DNA of 64,000 nucleotides, taken from NCBI RefSeq assembly GCF_001412215.1, contig NZ_LLWP01000004.1, positions 744,001-808,000 of the forward strand, in the 5' to 3' direction. Below, one piece after another: positions 19,198 to 27,972 of this stretch (its first letter is position 1; every line of letters starts with the position of its first letter). A program made the translations under genes and the position numbers. The notes under the pieces were generated by a model that had not been told where the DNA came from, ran no database searches, and saw nothing but the letters and a program-made list of their open reading frames with translations. This stretch comes from Pedobacter sp. Hv1. GTDB lineage: Bacteria > Bacteroidota > Bacteroidia > Sphingobacteriales > Sphingobacteriaceae.

Positions 19198-20337
19198 TTA
19201 ACTCAATGCTTGTTCCAAATCTGCCAATAGATCGTCGATATCTTCTACACCTACGCTTAAACGCAATAAATTATCAGTTACACCAACTTTTTCACGCTCT
19301 GCTTTCGGAATTGAACCATGTGTCATGGTGGTTGGGTGGTTCACTAAAGACTCTACTCCGCCCAACGATTCGGCCAAAGAGAACACTTTAAATCGAGAAG
19401 CAATTCTAAACGTTTCTTGCAAATCGGCATCTTTCAAAGTAATGGATACCATGCCACCAAAACCACGCATCTGTTTTTTGGCGATATCATGGTTAGGATG
19501 ATCTTCAAATCCTGGCCAATAAATCTTGTCTATTTTAGGATGCTTTTTTAAATAATGCGCTACTTTTTCGCCATTTTCGCAATGTGCTTTCATTCTCAAA
19601 TGCAGCGTTTTGATCCCTCTTAATACCAAGAACGAATCTTGCGGCCCTGGGGTTGCACCACAGGCATTGTAAATAAAGAACAGGTCTTTGTATAAAGCTT
19701 CATTATTAGTCAATAATGCACCCATTACCACATCCGAGTGTCCGCCAATATATTTGGTTACCGAATGCATTACAATGTCGGCACCTAAATCAATTGGATT
19801 TTGTAGGTATGGCGAAGCAAATGTATTGTCGACCGTTAAAAGAATATTGTTCTCTTTAGTGATTTTAGCTACCCCCTCAATATCAATAATACGCATAGTT
19901 GGGTTGGTAGGTGTTTCTATCCAAACCAATTTGGTATTGGCATTGATATAAGGAATGATATTTTCTGGTTTTGATAAATCTAAAAAGTGGAACTTAATTC
20001 CGTATTTCTCATACACTTTTGTAAAAATACGGTAAGAACCTCCATACAAATCATCACCTGTAATTACTTCATCGCCAGGCTTCAACAACCTTAAAACTGT
20101 ATCTGTGGCACCCATTCCGCTACTAAAAGCTAAGCCAAATTTACAGTTCTCTAAAGCGGCCAAACAATCTTCTAAGGCCTTACGTGTAGGGTTTGTTCCT
20201 CTAGAATATTCATAACCTTTGTGTTCTCCTGGCGATTTTTGCCAATAAGTTGAGGTTTGATAAATTGGTGTCATTACAGCACCTGTTGTTGGATCTGGTT
20301 CTTGACCAGCATGGATCGCTTTTGTTGCAAATTTCAT
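19198..20337 (-). CDS. Cystathionine gamma-synthase/lyase (trans-sulfuration PLP enzyme)
   Basis: 379 residues from ATG 20335-20337 (an upstream in-frame TTG adds three residues). Typical Cys/Met metabolism PLP fold: MKFATKAIHAGQEPD, YEYSRGTNPT, FSSGMGATDTVLRLLKPGD, and the PLP lysine in MHSVTKYIGGHSDVVMG. The C-terminal AESLGGVESLVNHPTTMTH segment is conserved. It exchanges or removes the gamma substituent of homoserine esters or cystathionine. Synthase and lyase cannot be separated safely on motifs alone. Confidence 0.9.
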   Translation of the reverse strand: MKFATKAIHAGQEPDPTTGAVMTPIYQTSTYWQKSPGEHKGYEYSRGTNPTRKALEDCLAALENCKFGLAFSSGMGATDTVLRLLKPGDEVITGDDLYGGSYRIFTKVYEKYGIKFHFLDLSKPENIIPYINANTKLVWIETPTNPTMRIIDIEGVAKITKENNILLTVDNTFASPYLQNPIDLGADIVMHSVTKYIGGHSDVVMGALLTNNEALYKDLFFIYNACGATPGPQDSFLVLRGIKTLHLRMKAHCENGEKVAHYLKKHPKIDKIYWPGFEDHPNHDIAKKQMRGFGGMVSITLKDADLQETFRIASRFKVFSLAESLGGVESLVNHPTTMTHGSIPKAEREKVGVTDNLLRLSVGVEDIDDLLADLEQALS

Positions 20338-20374
20338 GTTATACAAGTATTGAGTGATGAATATTAAATCATCT

Positions 20375-21061
20375 TTATTTATTTTCTATTTCTGCTTTAA
20401 ACTGATAGCCCAAACGTTTACCAGTTGGGTATCCGCTTGCGGCAACAATTGATTGCTTTTGATGTAAAGTTACATCTTTAACTTGTGCAAATGGTGGCAA
20501 TAACAAATCAGTATTTAAGCACAAAAGAATTGATTTTTCTAAAATATCAGTCAGGTTTTCTTCTGTAACCACATTTGCAGCAAAATCTTCGTACAAAAAG
20601 CCTAAAGCCCCATCGCCTTCTACCATAAAGTGCTTTTCTTTGTTCACTAAAATGCGGGCTATTAAAGAGCCTTCATCTGCCAAACGATTATACTTTATCG
20701 AATCTGCCAAAAAGTTATGTACATAAATCACGCCACAATAACTTAAACTCTCGTCGGCCTTAACATAGGTCGTTTGAAAAATAGAATGTCCTACATCAAA
20801 ATTAAAAACATTGCTGTGCATAGAAATCATCAGCATATCGCCTGAAAATTTCAGCTGCGCTTCAAATTGATTATTCTCCTGATAGTTTACCTCAACCGAT
20901 GGATCTTTTTGTGTATAATCTGCATGCAGTTTTGCAGCTATTTTAGAAAGAATAGATTTTGTTAAACCAAATACTTCAGCGGTACTGCGGTAAATGGCCT
21001 GCTTTAACGAAGCCTTACTTTCTAATTTGCCTAGTATTTCTTTATAATTATCTTTTTGCAT
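20375..21061 (-). CDS. Conserved Bacteroidota protein of unknown function
   Basis: 228 residues from ATG 21059-21061 (MQKDNYKEILGKLES). The open frame continues 20 codons upstream, but that part is encoded by the GAGATTTGAGAG inverted repeat and is unlikely to be translated. The protein is soluble, without signal peptide or membrane helix. I recognise no domain. It sits 95 bases downstream of proS on the same strand. Confidence 0.7.
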   Translation of the reverse strand: MQKDNYKEILGKLESKASLKQAIYRSTAEVFGLTKSILSKIAAKLHADYTQKDPSVEVNYQENNQFEAQLKFSGDMLMISMHSNVFNFDVGHSIFQTTYVKADESLSYCGVIYVHNFLADSIKYNRLADEGSLIARILVNKEKHFMVEGDGALGFLYEDFAANVVTEENLTDILEKSILLCLNTDLLLPPFAQVKDVTLHQKQSIVAASGYPTGKRLGYQFKAEIENK

Positions 21062-21068
21062 TTTTTTT

Positions 21069-21155
21069 TTAGATATGAGAGGTGAGATAGGAGATTTGAG
21101 AGAATAGATATGAGTCAACAAAGGCTCTCAAATCCCACATCTCAATACTCACATC
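21069..21155. repeat. Imperfect inverted repeat of GAGATTTGAGAG words
   Basis: The arms are AGATATGAGAGGTGAGATAG...GATTTGAGAG (about 21071-21102) and CTCTCAAATCCCACATCTCAAT...CATCT (21125-21156), with the perfect ten-base inner pair GATTTGAGAG/CTCTCAAATC. It fills the gap after the proS stop codon. Confidence 0.8.
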
Positions 21156-22628
21156 TTAGTAAGCTCTTGCAAACAATACCCTTTGTATAGAAGGTTTACC
21201 AGTAACCATACAAACGCCATCTTCTAGTTTATTATCTAAAGGAATACATCTAATGGTAGCTTTGGTTTCTTCTTTAATTTGTTTTTCTGTTTCTGCAGTT
21301 CCATCCCAATGGGCCGAAATAAAGCCAGTTTTGCTATCAAGCAATTCTTTAAACTCTTCGTAAGAATTAGCTTCGGTAATGTGCTCTTCTCTAAATTGGT
21401 GGGCTTTATTGTAAATATTTTCTTGAATTTCGTTCAATAGATTTGCAATGTAAACATCTAAATCTGCTTGAGGTACCGTAAATTTCTCTTTGGTATCTCT
21501 TCTAGCCAGTTCTACAGTTCCATTTTCCATATCTCTACCTCCAATAGCTAAACGGATTGGCACTCCTTTGAGTTCGTATTCTGCAAATTTAAATCCTGGG
21601 CGTTGGCTGTCTCTATCATCGTATTTTACAGAAATACCTAGGCCTTTTAGCTTAGCCATCAATTCGTCAACAAAGGTTGATATTTTGGCCAAGTCTTCTT
21701 CGCCTTTATAAATTGGAACGATAACTACTTGAATTGGAGCCAATTTCGGAGGCAGTACCAATCCAGAATCATCACTATGTGACATAATTAAAGCACCCAT
21801 TAAGCGAGTTGACACTCCCCAAGAAGTTGCCCAAACATGCTCTTGTTTACCTTCTTTACTAGTAAATTTAACATCAAAAGCTTTGGCAAAATTCTGTCCC
21901 AAAAAGTGAGAAGTACCTGCTTGTAAAGCTTTTCCATCCTGCATCAAAGCTTCAATACAATACGTATCTAAAGCCCCAGCAAAACGCTCTGTAGGCGTTT
22001 TCTTTCCTTTAACAACAGGAACAGCCATCCAATTTTCAACAAAATCGGCATATACATCCAACATTCTTTCTGTTTCTTCAATAGCTTCTTGAGAAGTTGC
22101 ATGTGCGGTGTGCCCTTCTTGCCATAAAAACTCGGTGGTACGTAAAAACAAACGGGTTCTCATTTCCCAACGAACCACATTTGCCCATTGGTTAATTAAC
22201 AAAGGTAGATCACGATAAGATTCGATCCAACCTCTATAAGTATTCCAGATAATGGTTTCCGAGGTAGGACGAACAATTAATTCTTCTTCTAATTTAGCGG
22301 TTTCGTCTACCACAATATTTCCATTGCCATCATTTTTTAAACGGTAATGGGTAACCACAGCACACTCTGTTGCAAAACCTTCTACGTGAGCTGCTTCTTT
22401 AGAAAAATAAGACTTGGGTATAAACAAGGGGAAATAAGCATTGCTGTGACCAGTATCTTTAAATTTCTGGTCTAAAACTGCCTGAATTTTCTCCCAAATG
22501 GAGTAACCATATGGCTTAATTACCATACAGCCTTTAACAGACGAATGCTCTGCAAGATCGGCTTTTATAACAATATCGTTATACCACTGCGAATAATCGT
22601 CATTTTTGCTTGTAATACCTTTGCTCAT
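21156..22628 (-). CDS. proS: Prolyl-tRNA synthetase (archaeal/eukaryote-like short type)
   Basis: 490 residues. Class II synthetase motifs are visible: [10 protein letters not shown], the motif 2 region [29 protein letters not shown], and the anticodon-binding domain [11 protein letters not shown]. The absence of the roughly 180-residue editing insertion and the C-terminal extension ending in ARAY identify the archaeal/eukaryotic-type ProRS common in Bacteroidota. It charges tRNA-Pro with proline. A TAGCTTTG box lies 48 bases upstream of the ATG. Confidence 0.96.
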   Translation of the reverse strand: MSKGITSKNDDYSQWYNDIVIKADLAEHSSVKGCMVIKPYGYSIWEKIQAVLDQKFKDTGHSNAYFPLFIPKSYFSKEAAHVEGFATECAVVTHYRLKNDGNGNIVVDETAKLEEELIVRPTSETIIWNTYRGWIESYRDLPLLINQWANVVRWEMRTRLFLRTTEFLWQEGHTAHATSQEAIEETERMLDVYADFVENWMAVPVVKGKKTPTERFAGALDTYCIEALMQDGKALQAGTSHFLGQNFAKAFDVKFTSKEGKQEHVWATSWGVSTRLMGALIMSHSDDSGLVLPPKLAPIQVVIVPIYKGEEDLAKISTFVDELMAKLKGLGISVKYDDRDSQRPGFKFAEYELKGVPIRLAIGGRDMENGTVELARRDTKEKFTVPQADLDVYIANLLNEIQENIYNKAHQFREEHITEANSYEEFKELLDSKTGFISAHWDGTAETEKQIKEETKATIRCIPLDNKLEDGVCMVTGKPSIQRVLFARAY

Positions 22629-22675
22629 AACTATTTGGAACGTTTTTTGTGTTAAATTTCTTGTAATATCGTTTA

Positions 22676-22683
22676 CAAAGCTA
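22676..22683 (-). promoter_or_regulatory. Putative -7 box (TAGCTTTG) for proS
   Basis: Exact TAnnTTTG match, giving a leader of roughly 40 bases. A -33 TTTG is not evident. Confidence 0.35.
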
Positions 22684-22789
22684 TAAATTTATAGCTAGAA
22701 TTTGATTGCACACACAAACAAAAGACAGATATCATGAAATGAGCCTTAAGCGAATTCCATGTAAGAATTAAAAACTTAAACACACACAC

Positions 22790-23743
22790 ATGAAACCTAA
22801 TCATTTATTCACCAGTTTGCTTGCGGTAACAGCCTTGTTTGTTGCCTCTTGCTCCGCTCCTCGAATGGTGCAAAACAACTCCATTCAGGACGATGTATAC
22901 AACTCTACGGCTCGAGCTAAGGAATATATAGCGATGGCGCCTATCCAAAATTCACAGACAGATTCTGTAAATACTGGGTATTATGCTACAAGTGATCCTT
23001 ATTACGACATGGATTACTCTTCTCGTATTGATCGATTTTATTATGGCAGCCCTTGGAGATCTTATTTTAACAATAATTATTTTGACTACGGTTATAACGG
23101 ATACAATAACTATTACGGCAACTTTTACGGCTCAAACTATTTCGGATTTGGGCTAGGATTAGGTGGCTATTTCGGCGGTTTTTATAACAACTGGTCTAAT
23201 CCTTATTACAACTGGGCTTTCTATGGTTCTCCATATTTCAGTAATTTCTGGGGACCATATTCTTATTACAGTGGATTTTATGGAGGCGGATTTTACGGTG
23301 GTGGATTCTACGGCGGAGGTTTCGGTGGCGGTGGTTATTTGGTAAGAGAACGTAACAATAACCCTAGACCAAGTAGAGGTAGTGAAAATGGGGTAAGTAG
23401 AGCAAATGGCTCTTATATGGGTGGCGTGCCTACAAGAGCTGACAATGGCAATTCAAATGCAACTAGAAGCGGCAGAGCTGAAGTGTATAACCCAACTAGT
23501 GGTAGACCTACCCGTGGTGGTGAAAGCGGTAATGCTCCTGGCAGACCTAATTCAACTGATTCTAGACCAACTCGTACAAATGATGCTCCGGCTTCATCTA
23601 GACCAACTCGTACAAACGACTCTCCTCCTTCTAGACCAACTTACACCCCTCCTCCTGCAAGCAGCAGTGGCGGTGGTAGTAGAGGCGAAAGTGGCGGCGG
23701 CGGTGGTGGCGGTGGCGGCAGACCAACTAGAGGGGGTAGATAA
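22790..23743 (+). CDS. Gly/Tyr-rich, Pro/Arg-repeat lipoprotein
   Basis: 317 residues. A lipoprotein signal peptide ends at the lipobox VASC (Cys about 21). Residues of about 60-180 are extremely rich in Tyr, Gly, Asn and Phe, with repeats such as FYGGGFYGGGFYGGGF; residues of about 195-317 are disordered, with RPTRTND and RPTRGG-type repeats and a poly-Gly run. It is predicted to be anchored in the outer membrane and to be largely unstructured or aggregation-prone. An outer-membrane beta-barrel gene follows after 22 bases, so the two may work together at the cell surface. Confidence 0.75.
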   Translation: MKPNHLFTSLLAVTALFVASCSAPRMVQNNSIQDDVYNSTARAKEYIAMAPIQNSQTDSVNTGYYATSDPYYDMDYSSRIDRFYYGSPWRSYFNNNYFDYGYNGYNNYYGNFYGSNYFGFGLGLGGYFGGFYNNWSNPYYNWAFYGSPYFSNFWGPYSYYSGFYGGGFYGGGFYGGGFGGGGYLVRERNNNPRPSRGSENGVSRANGSYMGGVPTRADNGNSNATRSGRAEVYNPTSGRPTRGGESGNAPGRPNSTDSRPTRTNDAPASSRPTRTNDSPPSRPTYTPPPASSSGGGSRGESGGGGGGGGGRPTRGGR

Positions 23744-23765
23744 TCTAAATTAGCACGAAACACAC

Positions 23766-25316
23766 ATGAAAAAAATTTTAACCATATTAGTGGTAGCTAT
23801 AGTAGCTACCACAAGTAATACATACGCTCAATATGCAAGCGATGCTTTGCGATTTTCGCAAACAAATTATGGAAGTTCTGCTCGATTTAAAGGCTTAGGC
23901 AATGCTCAAATTGGCGTTGGTGGCGATATGAGTGCCTTAGGTGGCAACCCTGCCGGCTTGGGACTTTTTACAAAATCTGAATTTAGTTTAACACCAGAAT
24001 TTAATCAAACAGGTGCCAATGCACTTTACTTAGGTCAAAACACCAACTCTTCTAAAAACCAATTGAACCTTAATCAAGTTGGGCTTGTTTTTTATTCTCC
24101 AGTGTACAGACAAAAAGGACAAGACACAAGAAAAGGGTTAGTTAGTACTGTATTTGGTTTAGGTTACAATAGAAATAACGATTTTAGTTTTGAAGGCAAT
24201 TTTGGTGCGCCGAACAATTCTACATCAGTAGCTGATTATTTTGCACAGATAGCAGGTTCAACAACACCTAATAAATTAAAAGATGTAGATGGGCTTGAAG
24301 GATGGGCCTACAACAATTATTTGATTAGTTATGACCCTTCTAAAGGCAATTACTATCCTGAAACGTTTGCGGACGCTAATCAAAGTAACATACAACGTAC
24401 AAATGAGGTAAGAACAGGTTCTACATCTGAATTTAACTTCTCTGCTGCAGCCAATATTTCAAACCAGATCTACATTGGGGCAACTATCAATTTGGTAGAT
24501 GTGAGGTATAACAGAGATGCCAGCTATGAGGAAACTGGAAAGGTTAGAGAATTTGATGGAGGTGGTAACTTAACCGGAAACAACATCAATTACAAGTTGT
24601 TTTTTAACCAAAACCAACAAACTAAAGGTTCTGGTGTAAATGGAAGAATAGGTGTTATTTTTAGACCTGTAAGTAATTTCAGGTTAGGTTTAACCCTTCA
24701 ATCACCAACTTGGATGGTAATTGATGATGCAACCACCGAAACGTTAGACAACAGATCTACAGCTAGAGGAACGATCAACAGTAGAACTTATGATTTTACG
24801 TACAATGTGAGAACCCCACTGAAGGGGTCATTAGGTGCAAGTTATGTAATTGCTGGGCAAGCATTAATTAGTGCAGATGTTGATTTTGTAGATTATAGCA
24901 GCATCAGATTTTCTACAAATGAAGGCTTTAATGGTTCAAGCGATTTAGCTACCATTAACAATGATAACAACGAGGTAAGAAAAAACTATAAAAGTGCCAT
25001 TAATTATAGAATTGGTGCTGAGTATAAAATTAACACCATCAGCTTAAGGGCAGGTTATGGTGTAAATGGCAGTCCTTACAAAGCAGATGCAGCTACAATT
25101 TTAAACAAAAAAGACGATTCTAGTCTTTTAGATACAAAAATGTACAGTGGTGGTATTGGTTACCGTGTAAACAATTATTATATGGATGTAGCTTATCAGA
25201 GAGTGGAGGTAACTAATAATTTTAGTCCTTATAGCTTAAGCAATGGCAGTTCACCAAGTGCAGATATTAAAACTACCAAAAACAATGTATTTTTAACTTT
25301 CGGACTTAGGTTCTAA
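23766..25316 (+). CDS. Outer-membrane beta-barrel protein of the OmpP1/FadL/TodX type
   Basis: 516 residues with signal peptide (cleavage after NTYA). The mature N-terminus YASDALRFSQTNYGSSARFKGLG and GGDMSALGGNPAGLGLF is the typical FadL/TodX-like hatch signature with its NPAG motif. The rest alternates beta strands and ends in an aromatic residue (LTFGLRF), as required for barrel insertion. It probably transports small hydrophobic molecules. It is co-directional with the Gly/Tyr-rich lipoprotein. Confidence 0.88.
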   Translation: MKKILTILVVAIVATTSNTYAQYASDALRFSQTNYGSSARFKGLGNAQIGVGGDMSALGGNPAGLGLFTKSEFSLTPEFNQTGANALYLGQNTNSSKNQLNLNQVGLVFYSPVYRQKGQDTRKGLVSTVFGLGYNRNNDFSFEGNFGAPNNSTSVADYFAQIAGSTTPNKLKDVDGLEGWAYNNYLISYDPSKGNYYPETFADANQSNIQRTNEVRTGSTSEFNFSAAANISNQIYIGATINLVDVRYNRDASYEETGKVREFDGGGNLTGNNINYKLFFNQNQQTKGSGVNGRIGVIFRPVSNFRLGLTLQSPTWMVIDDATTETLDNRSTARGTINSRTYDFTYNVRTPLKGSLGASYVIAGQALISADVDFVDYSSIRFSTNEGFNGSSDLATINNDNNEVRKNYKSAINYRIGAEYKINTISLRAGYGVNGSPYKADAATILNKKDDSSLLDTKMYSGGIGYRVNNYYMDVAYQRVEVTNNFSPYSLSNGSSPSADIKTTKNNVFLTFGLRF

Positions 25317-25330
25317 GCAAATACTAATTA

Positions 25331-25366
25331 ACAAAAAAGCCATGATCAACATCATGGCTTTTTTGT
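25331..25366. terminator. Bidirectional intrinsic terminator
   Basis: Perfect stem ACAAAAAAGCCATGAT / ATCATGGCTTTTTTGT with a CAAC loop, between the convergent outer-membrane protein and UbiD-family genes. Confidence 0.9.
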
Positions 25367-25371
25367 TAAAA

Positions 25372-27204
25372 TTAAATTCCAAATAAGGCTCCGCCCTTTT
25401 CCCAAAAACGGTTGATTCTTTCTTCTACATCTGCATCCTTTATCAACTCTGGAGCATGATGAGGTTTTTTACGGGCATCGATAATTAATGGTCCATTACA
25501 GCCCCAATGTTTGTCTACTGTAAAATCAGCTACACCATTGATGTCGGCTGCAGGATTACTTCTTGTAAATGTTACCCAAACCAGATTATTGATATTGGCC
25601 GCTGTAAATGAGGCATCATCACAAACCACAATTAAAGGTAAAGTAGTTAACGATAAACCTTTCAGTTGATCTTTTAAAGTTTCTATTTCTTGTTTCGCTT
25701 TTATGGTATCGAGATAGGCATTCGCTTGAATAACCACTACACCCGGAATGGCCATCTGTTGATCGGTAAATTCGGCAGATAGATGGAAACCATCTGGTAA
25801 TACGTCCATTAATTCTCTTCGTTTTTCGCCAGCAGCTGCAAAAACCACTTTCGAACCTGTATTTAATCCATCACCAGAGTAATCTAAAGTATCGATTGTG
25901 GTATTGGTATAAAAATGTAGGTCGTTACGTAAATCTATCCGCTCTAAGATGTGGGTAAAAAATGCTGAAATATTGTTCGTGCTCAACTCCTCGTTATCTT
26001 CTCTAGCTGCAATAAATAGATATTTGGCTAAACTTAACTGGTTTTTACCCAAAATATGATTGGCAATGGTTAAAATTTCTTGTGGTTTGCGTTCCTTTAA
26101 GTATGGTGTATAGCGTTCACTTCCAATGGCAAACAACAAGGGATGTACACCTGCGGCATCAACAGCATTCACTTCCTTTAAACCTGAGATCTCTTGTGGT
26201 ATGGCTGCTCCAGTAATTTCGTGAATAAGCGCTCCAAAACTGGTATCTTCTTGTGGTGGGCGACCTACCACTGTAAAAGACCAAATGGCATCTTTTTTAT
26301 GGTACACATTGTGCACTTTCATTAAAGGAAATGGATGGGTAAGGCTATAATAACCTAAATGATCTCCAAACGGGCCTTCTGGTTTATTGTCTTGTGGGTA
26401 AACTATACCCGTAATTACAAAGTCGGCATCGGCAGAGATGGTAAATCCTTCTTCATCATAAAAATAACGAAAACGACGGTTACCTAAAGCACCAGCAAAT
26501 GTCAATTCAGATAAGCCTTCTGGTAAAGGCATTACTGCTGCTAATGGATGTGAAGGAGGCCCACCCACAAAAATACTTACTTTTAAAGGTTGCCCCTTGT
26601 CATTTGCCTTAGTTTGATGTACTCCTATCCCTCTATGGATCTGATAATGCAAACCAATTTCCTGATCAGTGAGGTACTCATTTCCAGCCAACTGGATTCG
26701 GTACATTCCCAAATTTCCATTCATTACCCCAGGGCGATCAATATCTTCGGTAAAAACTTGGGGCATGGTAATAAACGGACCTCCATCCATAGGCCAGTTT
26801 ACAATTTGCGGTAAACTGCTAATCGTTGTTTTCTCAAACGTACTTTTAAACAACGATTGTTTTAACGGTAAAGCCGACAATGCGGTTAAACCCGCACCTG
26901 CATATTTAAATGGATTTTTTAAGGCCTTGATGGGATCAGACCGTAAGCCTACTAATTCTTCTACTTTGGCCAAACTATCTCGGAACATAAATTTCGATCG
27001 TTCTAAAGTTCCAAAAAGGTTAGAAACGGCTTTAAACTTGCTTCCTTTTACATTTTCGAACAAGAGTGCTGGCCCTTGATTTTCGTAAACACGTAAATGA
27101 ATGGCAGCCATTTCTAAATATGGATCTACTTCTTCTTTAATACGAATCAAATGGCCATGTTTTTCGAGGTCGGCCACGCATGCGGCTAAGTTTTTATATC
27201 CCAT
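25372..27204 (-). CDS. UbiD-family decarboxylase
   Basis: 610 residues from ATG 27202-27204 (MGYKNLAACVADLEKHGHL); an in-frame GTG at 27222 is less likely. The UbiD fold is clear: GRPPQEDTSFGALIHEITG carries the conserved E-x-x-R region neighbourhood, and PEGPFGDHLGYYSLTHPFP contains the prenyl-FMN binding and catalytic Glu region. The length matches the long bacterial subgroup that includes menaquinone-pathway decarboxylases. The cofactor would come from UbiX, encoded at 54.5 kb. The substrate is not determined by sequence. Confidence 0.9.
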   Translation of the reverse strand: MGYKNLAACVADLEKHGHLIRIKEEVDPYLEMAAIHLRVYENQGPALLFENVKGSKFKAVSNLFGTLERSKFMFRDSLAKVEELVGLRSDPIKALKNPFKYAGAGLTALSALPLKQSLFKSTFEKTTISSLPQIVNWPMDGGPFITMPQVFTEDIDRPGVMNGNLGMYRIQLAGNEYLTDQEIGLHYQIHRGIGVHQTKANDKGQPLKVSIFVGGPPSHPLAAVMPLPEGLSELTFAGALGNRRFRYFYDEEGFTISADADFVITGIVYPQDNKPEGPFGDHLGYYSLTHPFPLMKVHNVYHKKDAIWSFTVVGRPPQEDTSFGALIHEITGAAIPQEISGLKEVNAVDAAGVHPLLFAIGSERYTPYLKERKPQEILTIANHILGKNQLSLAKYLFIAAREDNEELSTNNISAFFTHILERIDLRNDLHFYTNTTIDTLDYSGDGLNTGSKVVFAAAGEKRRELMDVLPDGFHLSAEFTDQQMAIPGVVVIQANAYLDTIKAKQEIETLKDQLKGLSLTTLPLIVVCDDASFTAANINNLVWVTFTRSNPAADINGVADFTVDKHWGCNGPLIIDARKKPHHAPELIKDADVEERINRFWEKGGALFGI

Positions 27205-27224
27205 TGGCACAAAAGTAATCACTT

Positions 27225-27253
27225 GTTAGTCGAGATTACAAATCCCGACTAAC
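27225..27253. repeat. REP-like palindrome GTTAGTCGAGATT-acaa-ATCCCGACTAAC
   Basis: Stem with a single mismatch, between the UbiD start and the dps terminator. The GTCGRGATT...AATCCCGAC core is also found at 50631-50653. Confidence 0.7.
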
Positions 27254-27270
27254 AAAAAATCTTGACTAAC

Positions 27271-27300
27271 AAAAAAATCCCCACCTTTTGAGTGAGGAAT
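27271..27300 (-). terminator. Intrinsic terminator of dps
   Basis: On the minus strand CCTCACT / AGGTGGGG pairs with two G.U wobbles and a short A-rich loop, followed by seven T. It lies about 20 bases after the dps stop codon. Confidence 0.65.
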
Positions 27301-27319
27301 CTTCCTTTAAATCAATCTT

Positions 27320-27799
27320 TTATTTTTTGCCTGCAAATGAACGTAACATCCAGGTTGTTTTCTCTTTGAATTGCATAAAGCGGTTAACCATATCATTTGA
27401 ACCGTCATCGCCAGCTGCGTCTGTTGCATCTAATAATTCGCGTTCCAATTCAATTAATTTCGCCATATCGTCTAAAACAGCATCAACCATGGTTAAATCG
27501 CTCATTCCGATGGTATCAATTTCTTTAATTTTAGATTCTTTAATATAATCTGAGAAGCGGCTATGCGGGGCTTTGCCCAAGGTTAAAACACGTTCTGCAA
27601 TTTCATCAATGGTGAGCTGTGCATTGGTATACAACTCTTCAAACTTGATGTGTAATGTAAAAAAGTTTTGTCCTTTAATGTTCCAGTGACAACCTCTTAA
27701 TTTTTGGTAATGAATATGATAATTTGCTAGATAGTCATTCAACATATCCACAACTGGCTTCACTTTTTTTTCACTTAAACTGATTTCTTTTGCGTCCAT
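27320..27799 (-). CDS. dps: Dps-family ferritin-like DNA-protection protein
   Basis: 159 residues. Typical Dps helices with the intersubunit ferroxidase ligands: GCHWNIKGQNFFTLHIKFEELY (His and downstream Glu/Asp) and LTIDEIAERVLTLG. A dodecamer would store iron and scavenge peroxide in the cytosol. A TATTTTTG box inside a GTTCGAAA/TTTCGAAC inverted repeat lies 64-83 bases upstream of the ATG, suggesting stress-responsive control. Confidence 0.94.
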   Translation of the reverse strand: MDAKEISLSEKKVKPVVDMLNDYLANYHIHYQKLRGCHWNIKGQNFFTLHIKFEELYTNAQLTIDEIAERVLTLGKAPHSRFSDYIKESKIKEIDTIGMSDLTMVDAVLDDMAKLIELERELLDATDAAGDDGSNDMVNRFMQFKEKTTWMLRSFAGKK

Positions 27800-27847
27800 G
27801 ACAATTAATTTTGATGGGTTTTAATTTCTAAATAAAGAACAAACGAT

Positions 27848-27882
27848 GTTCGAAATGGTTTTCAAAAATAGAACTTTCGAAC
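27848..27882. promoter_or_regulatory. Inverted repeat GTTCGAAA-N19-TTTCGAAC around a -7 box, upstream of dps
   Basis: Perfect eight-base arms at 27848-27855 and 27875-27882. The spacer holds TATTTTTG on the minus strand (27863-27870), a match to TAnnTTTG. The layout suits an operator for a dimeric regulator acting on dps or on the divergent LysM gene. Confidence 0.45.
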
Positions 27883-27972
27883 AATACATCTGTCATCTTA
27901 TCGTTTTACATACATATTTTCGGTAAAATATATTATTCGTATAATTGTGTTTCCAAATATCTCAAGAATTTA

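Noticed and set aside
21062-21121. N-terminal extension of the protein encoded at 20375-21061
   Set aside because: These 20 codons come from the inverted repeat and begin at a distant ATG; the ATG at 21059-21061 is closer to the conserved part.
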